Source: Vicia villosa
Taxonomy: Eukaryota; Streptophyta; Magnoliopsida; Fabales; Fabaceae
NCBI RefSeq assembly: GCF_029867415.1
Contig: NC_081185.1
Location: 106,557,055-106,621,054, forward strand
Direction: 5' to 3'
DNA length: 64,000 nt
Below the pieces are notes generated by a model. The model had not been told where the DNA came from. It ran no database searches and saw only the letters and a program-made list of their open reading frames with translations. The translations under genes were made by a program, and so were the position numbers. Positions 36,243 to 46,234 of the stretch are shown here, piece by piece; within the stretch, counting starts at the first letter, position 1, and every line of letters begins with the position of its first letter.

Positions 36243-39152
36243 TTAAAAAAGCGACGAGAACAAAACATTCAACGGTTGCCCACCAATCCATCTTGTTCTC
36301 CAAAAGAGTGCTTTAGCACCATTGCCAATCCTGCAAAAAATAGAGGCCAAAAACCAGTTCGAAACATTTCCCGCCACCGAGCCCACAGTCATAACATCTC
36401 TCCACCATAGTGAAGCTAATTTGGTGTTATGCATACTTCCTCCTTTGTAGACGCATGTCTCCAATGCACCATATCTATGAATTAGCAGCTTTCTCCAGAG
36501 AACATCATCTTCGACAAGGAATCTCCATTTCCATTTGCATAACAATGCCTCGTTTGCCGTTTGCAAGCACCGAACCCCTAGCCCACCATCTTTCTTAATT
36601 TTGCAAACATCCTCCCACCCAACCCAAGCAACACCCGGTTTCTCCACGCCACCACACCACAGGAATTCTCTTTGGATACGAATCAGCTCCCTCAACACAC
36701 CTTTAGGAATTTTAAAAAAGGACAGGTAGAAAATAGGAATAGAGTTCAGCACGGAATTAATCAGGGACACCCTACCTCCTACCGATAGAAACTTGCTCTT
36801 CCACAAGCACAACCTCGATCTCATTCTATTAATCACCGGAGTCCAAACCGCTTTTGTGCGATGTTTCGCACCCACCGGAAGACCTAGGAAATTGAACGGA
36901 ATACTGCCCCTAGCGCAGCACAGAAAAGACGAAGCTGCCTGCATAAAACTCTCATCCAAATGAATACCATACATGTTGCTTTTGCATAGATTCACATACA
37001 GCCCCGACACTAGCTCGAAACCCCTCAGAACAGCTTTGATACTTCTAAGATTACGCCACGAACCATCACCTAGGACCACCGTATCATCTGCGAATTGGAG
37101 GAGATGAAAACTTGTATCTTCATTAACTTGAAAACCTTTGAACAGACCCAAAAAAACAGCCCTATCCAACATCTTTGCTAATCCTTCCGCCACCAACGTA
37201 AAAAGGAAAGGAGATAAAGGGTCTCCTTGCCTAAGGCCCTTATACATTGGGAACTCCGCCGTTGGACTTCCGTTTACGAGCACAGAGAGAGAGCTATTAC
37301 AAATGCTCGCTTTAATCCATTTTAACCAAACCTCACCAAAACCGTTCCTACGCATGACATAAAACAGAAAATCCCACAATACATTGTCATACGCTTTAGC
37401 AAAATCCACTTTTAGAATGAAGCACTCCTGACCATTTCTTGTTGCAAGGTCGATAATCTCATTCAACACCAAAACCCCATCATTAAGCTGTCTCCCCGGG
37501 ACGAAGGCCGTCTGAGACCGGGAAATCAGTTTTCCAATGCACTTTTTTAACCTGTTTGCCAACAATTTCGCCAGAATTTTGTACAGACTAGACACCAAGC
37601 TAATAGGCCTGAACTCATGCAGCCACTGGGGGTTATCACACTTCGGAATAAGAGCAATAAAAGTGGCTGAAAGCGCCTTTGGGAGGTTAGCCTTGCAATG
37701 GAATTCAGTAACAAAGTCAAAGACATCCTTCTCGATGATATCCCAACACTTCCTCAAAAACTTGAAATTGAAGCCGTCTGGTCCTGGGCACTTGTCCCCA
37801 TCACACTCCCACACCACACCCTTAACCTCTTCCAAGGAGAAAGGATCTTCCAATTGACGAGACTCCTCATAGGATAAAGTCGGGAACTCTAACCCATCCA
37901 ATCGAGGACGAGAGAAACCAGAAGGAAGGAATTTTTCTGCAAAGAAGGATCTCACCGCCTCTTTAACCCCTTCAACCTCCTCAAACCTCCCTTCATTTGT
38001 ATTGATTCCCACCAGATTATTCCTCCTTCTTCTGATCTTCAATGAATTATGAAAAAATTTTGTGTTAGAATCTCCTTCCTTGATCCATCTCACCCTTGAC
38101 TTTTGTCTGAGAATGCTTTCCCTTCGATATAAATTATTCCAGAAATCCACAGTGGCATTAGCTCTTTCTGAAGCAACCCCTGGCACCTGAGCATCCCCTG
38201 CATCAATCACCAAATCATCGCACTCATTAATCACTGCAACTGCTTTATCAATTTTAATGTCCACCCATCCAAAAACCTCCTTATTCCACCTTCTCAAACT
38301 TTCCTTAAGGACTCTAAACTTTTCCTTAATAACAAAAGCACGAGATCCCGATACATTCATGTTACCCCACTCAGCAGCCACAAATCTCACCAACTTAGGA
38401 TGATCTAACCAGCAATTGAGGGTGCAGAACGGTTTAGGGCCCCAGTTGGTTTTGTTACATATCAACCAAACAGGGCTATGATCAGAAATGTCCTTCACAC
38501 CTATATCCTGATACTCAGCAGAAAGGAGAGTTACCAATCCTTCAGACAACAAAAATCTATCTATCCTGCTCAAAGACTTTGTTCCACCACGGCTCCACGA
38601 GAATTTTCTGCTTCCTGTAGGTAAATCTTCCAACATCATCAAATCAATGAAGTCATTGAACTCTGAAGCCTCTTGGGATCTAAATGACAAGCCCCTCCCA
38701 ACACGTTCTGAAGCATAACGAATAGAATTAAAATCCCCGCCCAGGCACCATTCACCATCAGAACATCTATTTTGAAGAGAAATAAGCTGCTCCCACAACC
38801 TCCTTTTCAGAGTAATGTTACACGAGGAGTACACAGAGACAAAGTAACATTTCACACCTTTGAACATTGCACAGATGCCCACGAAACCTTCTCCTAAGAA
38901 ACTGAAATTAGCCTCTACAATCGCCTTATTCCACATCAACAGAATACCACCTGACTGTCCCTGAGAATTTTTTGCTGACCACCCCACATCTGGGCCACCC
39001 CAAAGCGAATCAACAATAAACTCCGACATGATCTGAAATTTTGTTTCCTGAATGAAGCAAATATCAGCCGCCCCTTTACGCAGACACTCCCTAATTCTTC
39101 TTCTTTTTGCCGAATTTCCCCCTCCCCTAATATTATAGGATACTAAATTCAT
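36243..39152 (-). CDS. LINE 2 ORF2: endonuclease-reverse transcriptase
   Basis: Starts MNLVSYNIRGGG with its ATG overlapping the ORF1 stop in the sequence ATGA. The endonuclease domain shows N7 (YNIRGG), FIQETK near residue 33, LGGDFNS near 138 and SDHSPVWL near 223. Reverse transcriptase motifs: PGPDGFNFKFL, FRPISLV, VDFAKAYDNVLW near 581, GLRQGDPLSPFLF near 639 and catalytic FADD near 685. About 970 codons are open, ending in TAA after LNVLFSSLF. The same frame continues to 35439, so a single nonsense change removes the last 270 or so residues, including the zinc knuckle. Compared with LINE 1 the architecture is the same but the sequence is clearly diverged. Confidence 0.94.
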   Translation of the reverse strand: MNLVSYNIRGGGNSAKRRRIRECLRKGAADICFIQETKFQIMSEFIVDSLWGGPDVGWSAKNSQGQSGGILLMWNKAIVEANFSFLGEGFVGICAMFKGVKCYFVSVYSSCNITLKRRLWEQLISLQNRCSDGEWCLGGDFNSIRYASERVGRGLSFRSQEASEFNDFIDLMMLEDLPTGSRKFSWSRGGTKSLSRIDRFLLSEGLVTLLSAEYQDIGVKDISDHSPVWLICNKTNWGPKPFCTLNCWLDHPKLVRFVAAEWGNMNVSGSRAFVIKEKFRVLKESLRRWNKEVFGWVDIKIDKAVAVINECDDLVIDAGDAQVPGVASERANATVDFWNNLYRRESILRQKSRVRWIKEGDSNTKFFHNSLKIRRRRNNLVGINTNEGRFEEVEGVKEAVRSFFAEKFLPSGFSRPRLDGLEFPTLSYEESRQLEDPFSLEEVKGVVWECDGDKCPGPDGFNFKFLRKCWDIIEKDVFDFVTEFHCKANLPKALSATFIALIPKCDNPQWLHEFRPISLVSSLYKILAKLLANRLKKCIGKLISRSQTAFVPGRQLNDGVLVLNEIIDLATRNGQECFILKVDFAKAYDNVLWDFLFYVMRRNGFGEVWLKWIKASICNSSLSVLVNGSPTAEFPMYKGLRQGDPLSPFLFTLVAEGLAKMLDRAVFLGLFKGFQVNEDTSFHLLQFADDTVVLGDGSWRNLRSIKAVLRGFELVSGLYVNLCKSNMYGIHLDESFMQAASSFLCCARGSIPFNFLGLPVGAKHRTKAVWTPVINRMRSRLCLWKSKFLSVGGRVSLINSVLNSIPIFYLSFFKIPKGVLRELIRIQREFLWCGGVEKPGVAWVGWEDVCKIKKDGGLGVRCLQTANEALLCKWKWRFLVEDDVLWRKLLIHRYGALETCVYKGGSMHNTKLASLWWRDVMTVGSVAGNVSNWFLASIFCRIGNGAKALFWRTRWIGGQPLNVLFSSLF

Positions 39153-41164
39153 CGTGAACCTCCATTGTTTTCCCCCGGCTGAGAACTCCTCTCCTTACGA
39201 TCTCTACCCTCCATTGCTCTAATTTCTTCAACATAAACCATATCATCCTCGTCCCCCACCACGCCCAACTCAACGATCTCATTCCACACCTTACACGCAG
39301 CCTCTTTAGCAAGATCACCTTCATTTCCCGCTGGCTGACTATTGATTGCCCTCGAATTACTCCCCCGCAGAACCGAAATTGTGTTAGATACAGATGGATT
39401 TGGGATAGAAAGAGGGATTAGGGATTTCCTTCTACGTTCCAAAGGAATTGAGGACACTGTTGCTTCACTGGACCTTACTGAAACGCACTCTTTTTGTTGG
39501 GCCAAGGTACATAAATTTTCTATGGGCCTTGAAAGAATAAACTTGCTTTTACGGCCCAACTTAAACTGTTCCAATAAAGGTCTTTTAGCTCTGCATGCTA
39601 CTGCCTTCAAACATTTCTTCTTACCCTTTGCTGCTATATGAGTTGTCACCTTTTTTGCAAATAGGGCCCCACCTTTTCTATGTTGCGACACGTCTTCCTC
39701 AATGCTAGAGTCACGAGCCCCCACATTTAATGGTTGACTCTTCCCAACACCAATCCCATTGAGTATTTTACCATGATTAGACGTAACCTTGTTGGTTATT
39801 TGCTTTTTCGTTATGACAGCCGCCACCACTGTTTTGTTGTCGTTTTCCTTACCAACATACTTCACCTTTTCCCCACTTTCCAATAACTTTCCGTCACCAT
39901 CAACACTCAGAGATTTCCTCAAGATATCTCCTTCACAAAAGTTTTCCGTACCAACCTCCTCTGCCTCCTCATCCCAGTCTGAACCTTCCTCACCCCCAAA
40001 AGACGACTCCGCCACCGTCTCAGTGTAATCCTTCGCCGCATTTTTGGGTAGAACAATTCTCACCGGACCTTGAGAATCTTCAACAATCTTTATCGAAAAG
40101 GCATCACCATTTATCCCAATGTTGAAAGTTTCATTGAGCACAATATTATACTTTGTTCTAACTAAGATTCTGGCTACATCAAACTTCTCATGATTATGAG
40201 TTTCATCATCGGAACACAGGTAAGTTCCCACCGGAGACGCCAAGAACTGAAAAAACTCCGGGCACCACACATGGCATGGAATGCCGTAACAGCGGAGCCA
40301 AGTTACTCTCTCATTATCCACCTCTTCCGGGGACCATCTTCTAATCTCCTTGAACCACTGGTTTAACCAGTCTTTTGCCTCCCTAACCAGAAATTCCAAC
40401 TCCCCTTCATCCCTCTCCTCTAACAAACATTTGTTTGCACCGATCGGTGTTACCTTAACTGAAAAATACCCCTCCATATTGAAATATTCTTGCATATTAT
40501 ATGTCATTCCTGGATTCACAACCACCCCTACGTAGGCTTTTTCGAATCTGACTATATGCTCCTTGCTTCTGTCAAACTCCATATGAGTGAAAATGGGTTT
40601 GTTCCCTCTATTCTTTCCCCCTTGATCCTTCCCTTTGTTTGCGACCACATGAGCGAAAGAGCGACTTATACCTTCCGTAGCCACCCTTCCAGGGTTGAAA
40701 CCTTTTGAAACTTGACCCTGCTCCATATTAGCTTTTTTCTCCACAAGGTTCGACTTCATCTCTTTACCACCACCGCCTTCGTTTTGATTCCTCCTTAAGG
40801 CACCAGCCCTAACATACTTTGGAAGATTTGCGTGTAGTTTTCTCCCCTCAATAAAAATGTTATCCAGTTTAACCGCCATTCTCTCCGGTTCCCTTACGTC
40901 GAAGAACCTCACAAAACCATATCGCTTTCCTCTAACATCCAGCTTTGGTGGGATTACCACCTCATCTACAGCTCCATAATCCCTGAAGATGTTGTAAAGC
41001 TCCTTCGCTCCAACATTAGTTGGGAATTCCGTGATGAAGAAAGAACAACTGTTGACTTCCTTACTGTGTTCATCCCCTCTCCTTGAGTGTGTTTTCCTTT
41101 GACCTTCTGCGTCCCATCTTGGTTTCCATGTTCTGCCTTTCCTCGTCACTCTTGACCACTCCAT
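39149..41164 (-). CDS. LINE 2 ORF1: RRM-containing nucleic-acid-binding protein
   Basis: 671 codons, uninterrupted. Start MEWSRVTRKGRTWKPRWD. The RRM spans about residues 42-120, with RNP2-like FFITEF and RNP1 KRYGFVRF. A DUF4283-like block follows at about 190-330 (FEKAYVGVVVNPG, WLRCYGIPCHVW, FDVARILV). Then comes an acidic stretch (EEGSDWDEEAEEVG), a Lys-rich linker, and a C-terminal segment (KVWNEIVELGVVGDEDD) that has a counterpart in LINE 1. In retroelements of this type the protein packages the LINE RNA. Its stop overlaps the ORF2 start by four bases (ATGA), which suggests that ORF2 is made by termination-reinitiation. Confidence 0.93.
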   Translation of the reverse strand: MEWSRVTRKGRTWKPRWDAEGQRKTHSRRGDEHSKEVNSCSFFITEFPTNVGAKELYNIFRDYGAVDEVVIPPKLDVRGKRYGFVRFFDVREPERMAVKLDNIFIEGRKLHANLPKYVRAGALRRNQNEGGGGKEMKSNLVEKKANMEQGQVSKGFNPGRVATEGISRSFAHVVANKGKDQGGKNRGNKPIFTHMEFDRSKEHIVRFEKAYVGVVVNPGMTYNMQEYFNMEGYFSVKVTPIGANKCLLEERDEGELEFLVREAKDWLNQWFKEIRRWSPEEVDNERVTWLRCYGIPCHVWCPEFFQFLASPVGTYLCSDDETHNHEKFDVARILVRTKYNIVLNETFNIGINGDAFSIKIVEDSQGPVRIVLPKNAAKDYTETVAESSFGGEEGSDWDEEAEEVGTENFCEGDILRKSLSVDGDGKLLESGEKVKYVGKENDNKTVVAAVITKKQITNKVTSNHGKILNGIGVGKSQPLNVGARDSSIEEDVSQHRKGGALFAKKVTTHIAAKGKKKCLKAVACRAKRPLLEQFKLGRKSKFILSRPIENLCTLAQQKECVSVRSSEATVSSIPLERRRKSLIPLSIPNPSVSNTISVLRGSNSRAINSQPAGNEGDLAKEAACKVWNEIVELGVVGDEDDMVYVEEIRAMEGRDRKERSSQPGENNGGSR

Positions 41165-41274
41165 AATATTGCTTTGAGAAGAAACTAGGTGAAGGAAAAA
41201 TTCTAGAGAGAAGATGGTGCTTCTCTCACTAACTTTTCATCACAGATAAAATTCCAAAAAAAAGAGAAGAAGGG

Positions 41275-41293
41275 ACCTAACGTACTTACAATT
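41275..41293. repeat. Target-site duplication, LINE 2 (5' side)
   Basis: Second copy of the 19-mer at 35343-35361. Confidence 0.93.
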
Positions 41294-41760
41294 AATAATA
41301 TATGAATATTTTATACTGAAAAATTTAAGAAAGTATTGGGATTACTATCAACAGAGCTCATTTCTAAACAAGTTTGCTTTCAAGTCTTCAAAGTTTCTAC
41401 TATCAACAGATTCATTTTGAAACAAGCTTTAACTATTTCATTAAGAGATTTTTTTCTCTATTGTAAAAATGATTTAATTCCTATAAACCAGCATAAATAA
41501 TTAAATATATTAAAGGCATGAGCCACACCATAAGTAGAACATAATACAATCAAATGAAACCCCAAAACTTTAACCTCACTGATTGGAAACCTTCCTCCCT
41601 GCTAACTTGTTAAACTGCTAACATTTGCAACTCCCACCAGAACCAAGCATAAGCATAAAAAACCAGATAACCAATTAATTTTGCTTTTATATATTTCACG
41701 GGAATTTCCACTAAACAGAAAAACAAAAAATTTATTAGCTTTTATATATTTCTTTTCTTA
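41294..41760. other. Spacer, no gene recognised
   Basis: AT-rich DNA with a short imperfect repeat (TACTATCAACAGA twice, near 41345 and 41398). Nothing else seen. Confidence 0.5.
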
Positions 41761-42042
41761 TTTCAATTTAGTTAAAAATAGAAGAATGTCACTCAATTTT
41801 ATTTTATTAATTTATATTTTTGGAAATAATTAGCATTTTACTTTATAATTTATACTTATATTTTTTTCTCTTATTATTTCACTGATATTATTTATAATTT
41901 ATTTTAATTTAAAATAAAATAAATATAAATTAAATGTCTTTTATGTCATTTTAATTTATCAACTAATTGAACCGCTAATTTTATTAAACACTTCAATCAG
42001 CTGATCTACTATAAGTCATCAGTCATTAACTATAAGTTACTA

Positions 42043-42350
42043 TCTCCGTCTCAAATTATAAGGCATTTCACGGGAATTAAGAAACACAATTATTACTTTA
42101 TGGAAAAGTGAAAATAAAAGATTATAAATAGATTACATTGAAAAGTGAAATAAAAGAATTGAAAGAAGAAAGAGAAATAAATAGAAGAGGGTATATTAGG
42201 CAAAAAAGAATTGAAAGAAGAAAGAGAAATAAATAGAAGAGGGTATATTAGGCAAAAAAATTATTAATGATGTATTAAAATTGTAAAATAACTTATAATT
42301 TGGAACCAATATTTTTGATAAAGTGACTTATAATTTATGACAGGTGGAGT
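42043..42350. mobile_element. Stowaway-type MITE with a 52-bp internal tandem duplication
   Basis: Left end CTCCGTCTCAAATTATAAG; right end, reversed, TACTCCACCTGTCATAAATT, between TA dinucleotides, as in plant Stowaway elements. A 52-bp unit (GAATTGAAAGAAGAAAGAG... to ATATTAGGCAA) occurs twice in tandem at about 42152-42258 without a difference I can see. Confidence 0.75.
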
Positions 42351-42680
42351 ATAAGCTATCAGTCATCAGTAGGCGTGGCAAATTGGCATGTCCGCCTCAT
42401 TTAGGCCTGACCCGCAAAAGCCCACAAAAAATGAGGCGGGACGGGGCGGTCAAAGTTGTAGACGTGGACTCATTTACTAGGACCACACCATTTAATGGCG
42501 GTCATGCTCGCTTCTCTCTTTAAAAAACTTGTTTTTTCACTCATACTATAGATTAAAAACATACATCACTAATAAAAAATGTATTTGCATTGAATTGCAT
42601 CAAAATAAACACTATCATTATCCTACATTCAAATGAATAATTAAATTCAACAATTAGTTTAAGATAAGTTCAAGTTCAAC

Positions 42681-42813
42681 AAGTTTAAGATGAGTTTTTT
42701 AAATCGTATCTCCGTAAGGATCGGCTTCTTAGTCACACTACTAGAGTGATTGTTGTATAGTTTCTTTCTTGTTTTTTGGGTTTTGGTCCACCATCTTTCA
42801 AGCAAAAAAAAAC
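42681..42813 (+). mobile_element. Short retroposed insertion with 17-bp target duplication
   Basis: 133 bp ending in an A run. ATAAGTTCAAGTTCAAC occurs at 42664-42680 and 42814-42830. The 3' end (CCATCTTTCAAGCAAAAAAA) resembles LINE 3' ends, so this is probably a strongly 5'-truncated LINE. No RNA polymerase III boxes were seen. Confidence 0.75.
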
Positions 42814-42889
42814 ATAAGTTCAAGTTCAACATCACAAACTCAACAAAAGAATAGAACATGTTACAACATGTAAAACACTATGTTACTGC

Positions 42890-43125
42890 ATATTCGGCAG
42901 CATTTAACAGCAACATAAAACCATTTAACGGCCTACTTAACAACATTTAACAACGGCAGAACAACATCAGATTATAATTTAACAACAGCAAAACAGCAGG
43001 TTAGCATTTAACAGCAGCCAAACAGTATTTAACAGCAGTAGATAAACATTTAACAGTAGCATACCATCATATTAGCATTTAACAACATTTAAACAAATTT
43101 AACACATGTTATAACATGTTGACAA
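42890..43125. repeat. Degenerate minisatellite, core ATTTAACAGCAG
   Basis: About a dozen irregular copies of the core, spaced 15-30 bp, interspersed with AACA runs. Confidence 0.75.
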
Positions 43126-43820
43126 TATTTCAAGATGTTTGACAGCAGTTCAAAGTAGTAACATGTTAAAACAAGATTAAAATTAGGGCAAATTTTGTTT
43201 ATGCCCGCGAAAAATGACGGATAAAACAGATTTTTTCCGTGGGCCGAGTCCATTTTGTCACCCGTAACCATCAGTTATAAATTATATGTTATTAGCTAAT
43301 TTTTTAGTCAACCGCTATTTTTATCAAACAAAATCAAAAAAATCTAAATTTTTTCTAAAATACTGTTTGGTAAAAATAGCGGTTGACTGATAAGCTAGCT
43401 GATAGCTTATAGCTTATGACTAATGGCTGATGACGGATGACTTATAGCTTATAGCGGATGTTTGAGACTGATAGCTTATAAGCTAATTGAAGTGTTTGGT
43501 AAAATTAGCGGTTCAATTAACTTATAAATGTAAAATGACATAAAAGATATTTAATATATATTTATTTTATTTTAAATTAAAATAAATTATAAGGGTTAAA
43601 AATGGATTTTAATTAAAATAATAAGGATAAAAAAGGAAGAAAAAATAATAAGTTATAAGACATAAACTAAAACGTTATTTGAAATAGCGTCTGAAAAATA
43701 AGCTATAAGCTAGTAAAATAAACTATAAGCTTGTGATGAAAAGACCGTTATCAAACGGGTCTAAATTAACATATGAGCTTATAAGACATAAGACATAAGC
43801 TCGAAAACATGACTTACTAA

Positions 43821-44040
43821 ACAGAGCCAAATTATATGTTAAAAAAAGTAGAATAATATCTTTATTAAAAAATTAATAGTTATAATTTTTTTTACAAAAT
43901 TTATGATTATTGAAAACAAAAAATACATTCTAAAATAATATCATTATTATTTTTAATTTTTAAATCTTAAACAAGTATAAGTACTCTTTTATTTTAAAAT
44001 AAGAGTACAACTGAAAAGAAAAACACAAATTACCTAAGAT
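43821..44040. other. AT-rich spacer
   Basis: No gene and no repeat with definable ends. Confidence 0.5.
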
Positions 44041-44057
44041 AAATGTAACATGAAAAA

Positions 44058-44214
44058 CCAATCGTTAGTTGGTCCAGTGGTGATTGGCGCTGGACTTGGT
44101 AGGGAGAACCACGGTTCGATCTCTCACAACTGCGATCGGGAGGGGGCTTGACCCACTTGATGCCAGAGTTGTTCCCCCGAACCGGATTAAACCGGTTTTT
44201 ATAAACCAAAAAAA
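44058..44214 (+). mobile_element. tRNA-derived SINE
   Basis: Box A-like TTAGTTGGTCCAGTGGTGAT and box B GGTTCGATCTC lie about 40 bp apart, as in internal RNA polymerase III promoters. The 3' end is AACCGGTTTTTATAAACC plus an A run. Flanked by AAATGTAACATGAAAAA (44041-44057) and AAATGTAACGTGAAAAA (44215-44231), one difference in 17. Confidence 0.87.
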
Positions 44215-44231
44215 AAATGTAACGTGAAAAA

Positions 44232-44271
44232 GAACCGGACTAAACCGGTGGTTATAAACCAAAAAAAAAAA
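44232..44271 (+). mobile_element. Second, 5'-truncated SINE copy at the same site
   Basis: Only the SINE 3' end (GAACCGGACTAAACCGG to an A run), placed directly behind the first SINE and followed by a third copy of the target word, AAATGTAACATGAAAAG (44272-44288). Confidence 0.8.
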
Positions 44272-44288
44272 AAATGTAACATGAAAAG

Positions 44289-45439
44289 ATTATTGGATTG
44301 TAGTCATATAAATCCATTTATGATAACACTTATTTACCAATGGCTTGTCAAATGAAGAACCGACAGAACTCTAGAAGTAGTAGGAAAAAACACAATTGTT
44401 GGCATCTTAGTTTTTATGGAGGTTCATCGAATCGCTATTGCCCTAACTTCTTCGTCCATGAAGGTGATGGTTGATCCATATAGCTAAGATTATTTTCAGG
44501 CGCAAACTTAGTCGTAAATTGGAGAATGGAATTAATCAACAATATTGGTATTCTATCGAGTGTACCAAATTGGTTGTCAAATTGTCAAAGTTAGTCAAGG
44601 ATCTATTGATTAATCTCAATAGTAATTTCATTGTCTTCAAGAGATTGCATCGAGGAAAGAAGTATGTTCCTCAATTGTGAGTTCTTTAACTACTTGAGAG
44701 AGCATTAACTACGATGTTTGGGGATGTTAGACAATTGACCTAAGAAATGCATTAAAAATATAAATTAAAGAGATAAAGTGCCTAAAATAGTTTGGTTGAT
44801 GAGATTGCCTAAATAATTTACAACTTATAGTATTTATGATGAAAATTATTTTACTGGTCATAGAAAGAATCGTGGCTTGCAGAAATTTTTGGTCATTCGG
44901 TTATTTAAACATGTAATGTGTTAATGTTCCTTGTACTTTGAGATATGTTACGTCTCATGTCTGATTTATCATCTTTTGTTTCTTGACATATTCGGTTGAC
45001 ACTATTCTGAGTGCACAACTACCTTTAATCGTGTATGTGTAATCTCCGTTCTCTTTGGATATTAACATTATCAACACATGACATGGTTATACTGTCCAAT
45101 CCTCTAGCCCTCCTATGGAGTTTTTCAAAAATCTTTAATACTATAATATACCTCATTAGACTTGAGAAAGATTTGATTTACTTGTATTTTGTTGTATTTA
45201 TATTCATCTGACTTGCTATCGGTTGAAAAATATTTGTGTAATTTTAAAATAGTATGCATGCTTATTTTGATGTCAGATTTTTTATCGACATTTTATCAAT
45301 CGATAACTTTTTTGGGACAACAGATATATCTTCTTGAATTTTGATTTGACACGTTATGGTCACTTAAGTCAGAGGAAATCAGAGAAAGAAAAGTGATATC
45401 ATATATGATTTTGAAATATTAAAAATTTACCAATTTTAT
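44289..45439. other. Spacer, no gene recognised
   Basis: AT-rich, many stops in all frames. A 69-codon plus-strand frame at 44471-44680 has no recognisable domain. Possibly decayed repeat DNA. Confidence 0.45.
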
Positions 45440-45826
45440 TGTTGAAAAACAAATGTGAATTCTAAGTCTCACATTGCTTAGAAAAGTGGAGATTTGGCAG
45501 TTTATAAGTGAGAGGTTTTGGATATATGTGTGGTGTCTCTCTCACTTGTTTAGGTGAGTCTTTGATCTTTAGATGAATGTTTGATTCAATGTGAATGTTT
45601 CTCTCTCATGATAACTCATTAGTGGTATCAGAGTCTGGTTCTGTGGATAAAACTTCCGCTTGAGGGGGAACATAATAGATGGGCTCACACTTGAGAGCAC
45701 CCATACGCCTATCTCCTTAAGATTTTGGGTTAATATGTGGTGTTTCTCTCACTTATTTAAGTAAATCTTTGACTTTTAAGTGAGTGTTTGACTCAATATA
45801 AATGTTTCTCCTCGTAATATCCCATC
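45440..45826 (+). mobile_element. TRIM (miniature LTR retrotransposon), second LTR shortened
   Basis: LTR 1 (45440 to about 45618) starts TGTTGAAAAAC and holds AAGTCTCACATTGCTTAGAA and GGCAGTTTATAAGTGAGAGG, typical of plant TRIM LTRs. Then come a primer-binding site TGGTATCAGAGTC at 45623 and a purine tract GCTTGAGGGGGAAC at 45660. LTR 2 repeats only the second half of LTR 1 (ATATGTGGTGTTTCTCTCAC... to CCCATCA at 45826). No coding capacity. Confidence 0.75.
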
Positions 45827-46234
45827 ATGTATGCCTTTATGTCCTCAAAACTTAATCAATATAGAATGAATAGAAATAAAAAAGGAAATTTAGGATAAAA
45901 GCTTGTGGATACTTACTTTGAGCTAAAAGACATAAAAATTATTGACTAGTGTTGGTGGCACTGAGCTGTGAATGTGATGTCTCACTTCATCACTTACCTC
46001 ACCCGTGCAGCTACAAACATTAATTTTCTTTGTTTTGTTTCTTTATTATTATACATAAAGATTGAGTAGTTGACTCATACAAATACAAATAATTAAATAG
46101 TAACTTTAGTTCTATTTTATTAAAGGAATGTAGTAGCTTAGAAGTCTATATCATTATTAAGATGCATAATTGCATACTCTACAAACTTCATATGTTATTT
46201 ATTAGTTGAAAAAGAAGAACTGGTATTAAATATT
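45827..46234. other. Spacer, no gene recognised
   Basis: AT-rich, nothing identified. Confidence 0.5.

Larger units (their letters stand above)
35362..41274 (-). mobile_element. Full-length L1-type LINE retrotransposon (LINE 2)
   Basis: A 5.9-kb non-LTR retrotransposon on the minus strand, with a poly(T) (A-tail) at 35362-35369 and its 5' end at 41274. It has a short 5' UTR of about 110 bp, ORF1, ORF2 and a 3' UTR of about 70 bp. The perfect 19-bp target duplication shows both ends are intact. ORF1 is fully open, and ORF2 carries a single in-frame stop. This is the better preserved LINE of the window and looks recent. Confidence 0.95.
42370..43266. mobile_element. hAT-type MITE, 897 bp, carrying a retroposed insert and a minisatellite
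   Basis: Ends TAGGCGTGGCAAATTGGCAT and CCATTTTGTCACCCGTA, the same family as 30909-31235. Flanking 8-mers GTCATCAG and ACCATCAG agree at 6 of 8 positions. It is much longer than its relative, because it contains a retroposed insert (42681-42813) and degenerate ATTTAACAGCAG repeats (42890-43125). Confidence 0.75.
41760..43820. mobile_element. Inverted-repeat MITE split by nested insertions
   Basis: The arm near 41860-42010 (GAACCGCTAATTTTATTAAA and AATGACATAAAAGACATTT read in reverse) matches the right arm near 43485-43600 (GTTTGGTAAAATTAGCGGTT, AAATGACATAAAAGATATTT). More of this family (GTTTGGTAAAAATAGCGGTT; repeated AAGCTATAAGC-type words) fills 43260-43820. The element is interrupted by a stowaway MITE and by an hAT-type MITE. 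The outer ends are approximate. Confidence 0.6.

Noticed and set aside
36129..40708. Many plus-strand frames of 60-106 codons across LINE 2
   Set aside because: All are antisense shadows of ORF1 and ORF2 on the minus strand.
42890..43125. CRISPR-like spaced repeats
   Set aside because: Irregular degenerate ATTTAACAGCAG repeats in a plant MITE; spacing and sequence vary, and no cas genes are present.
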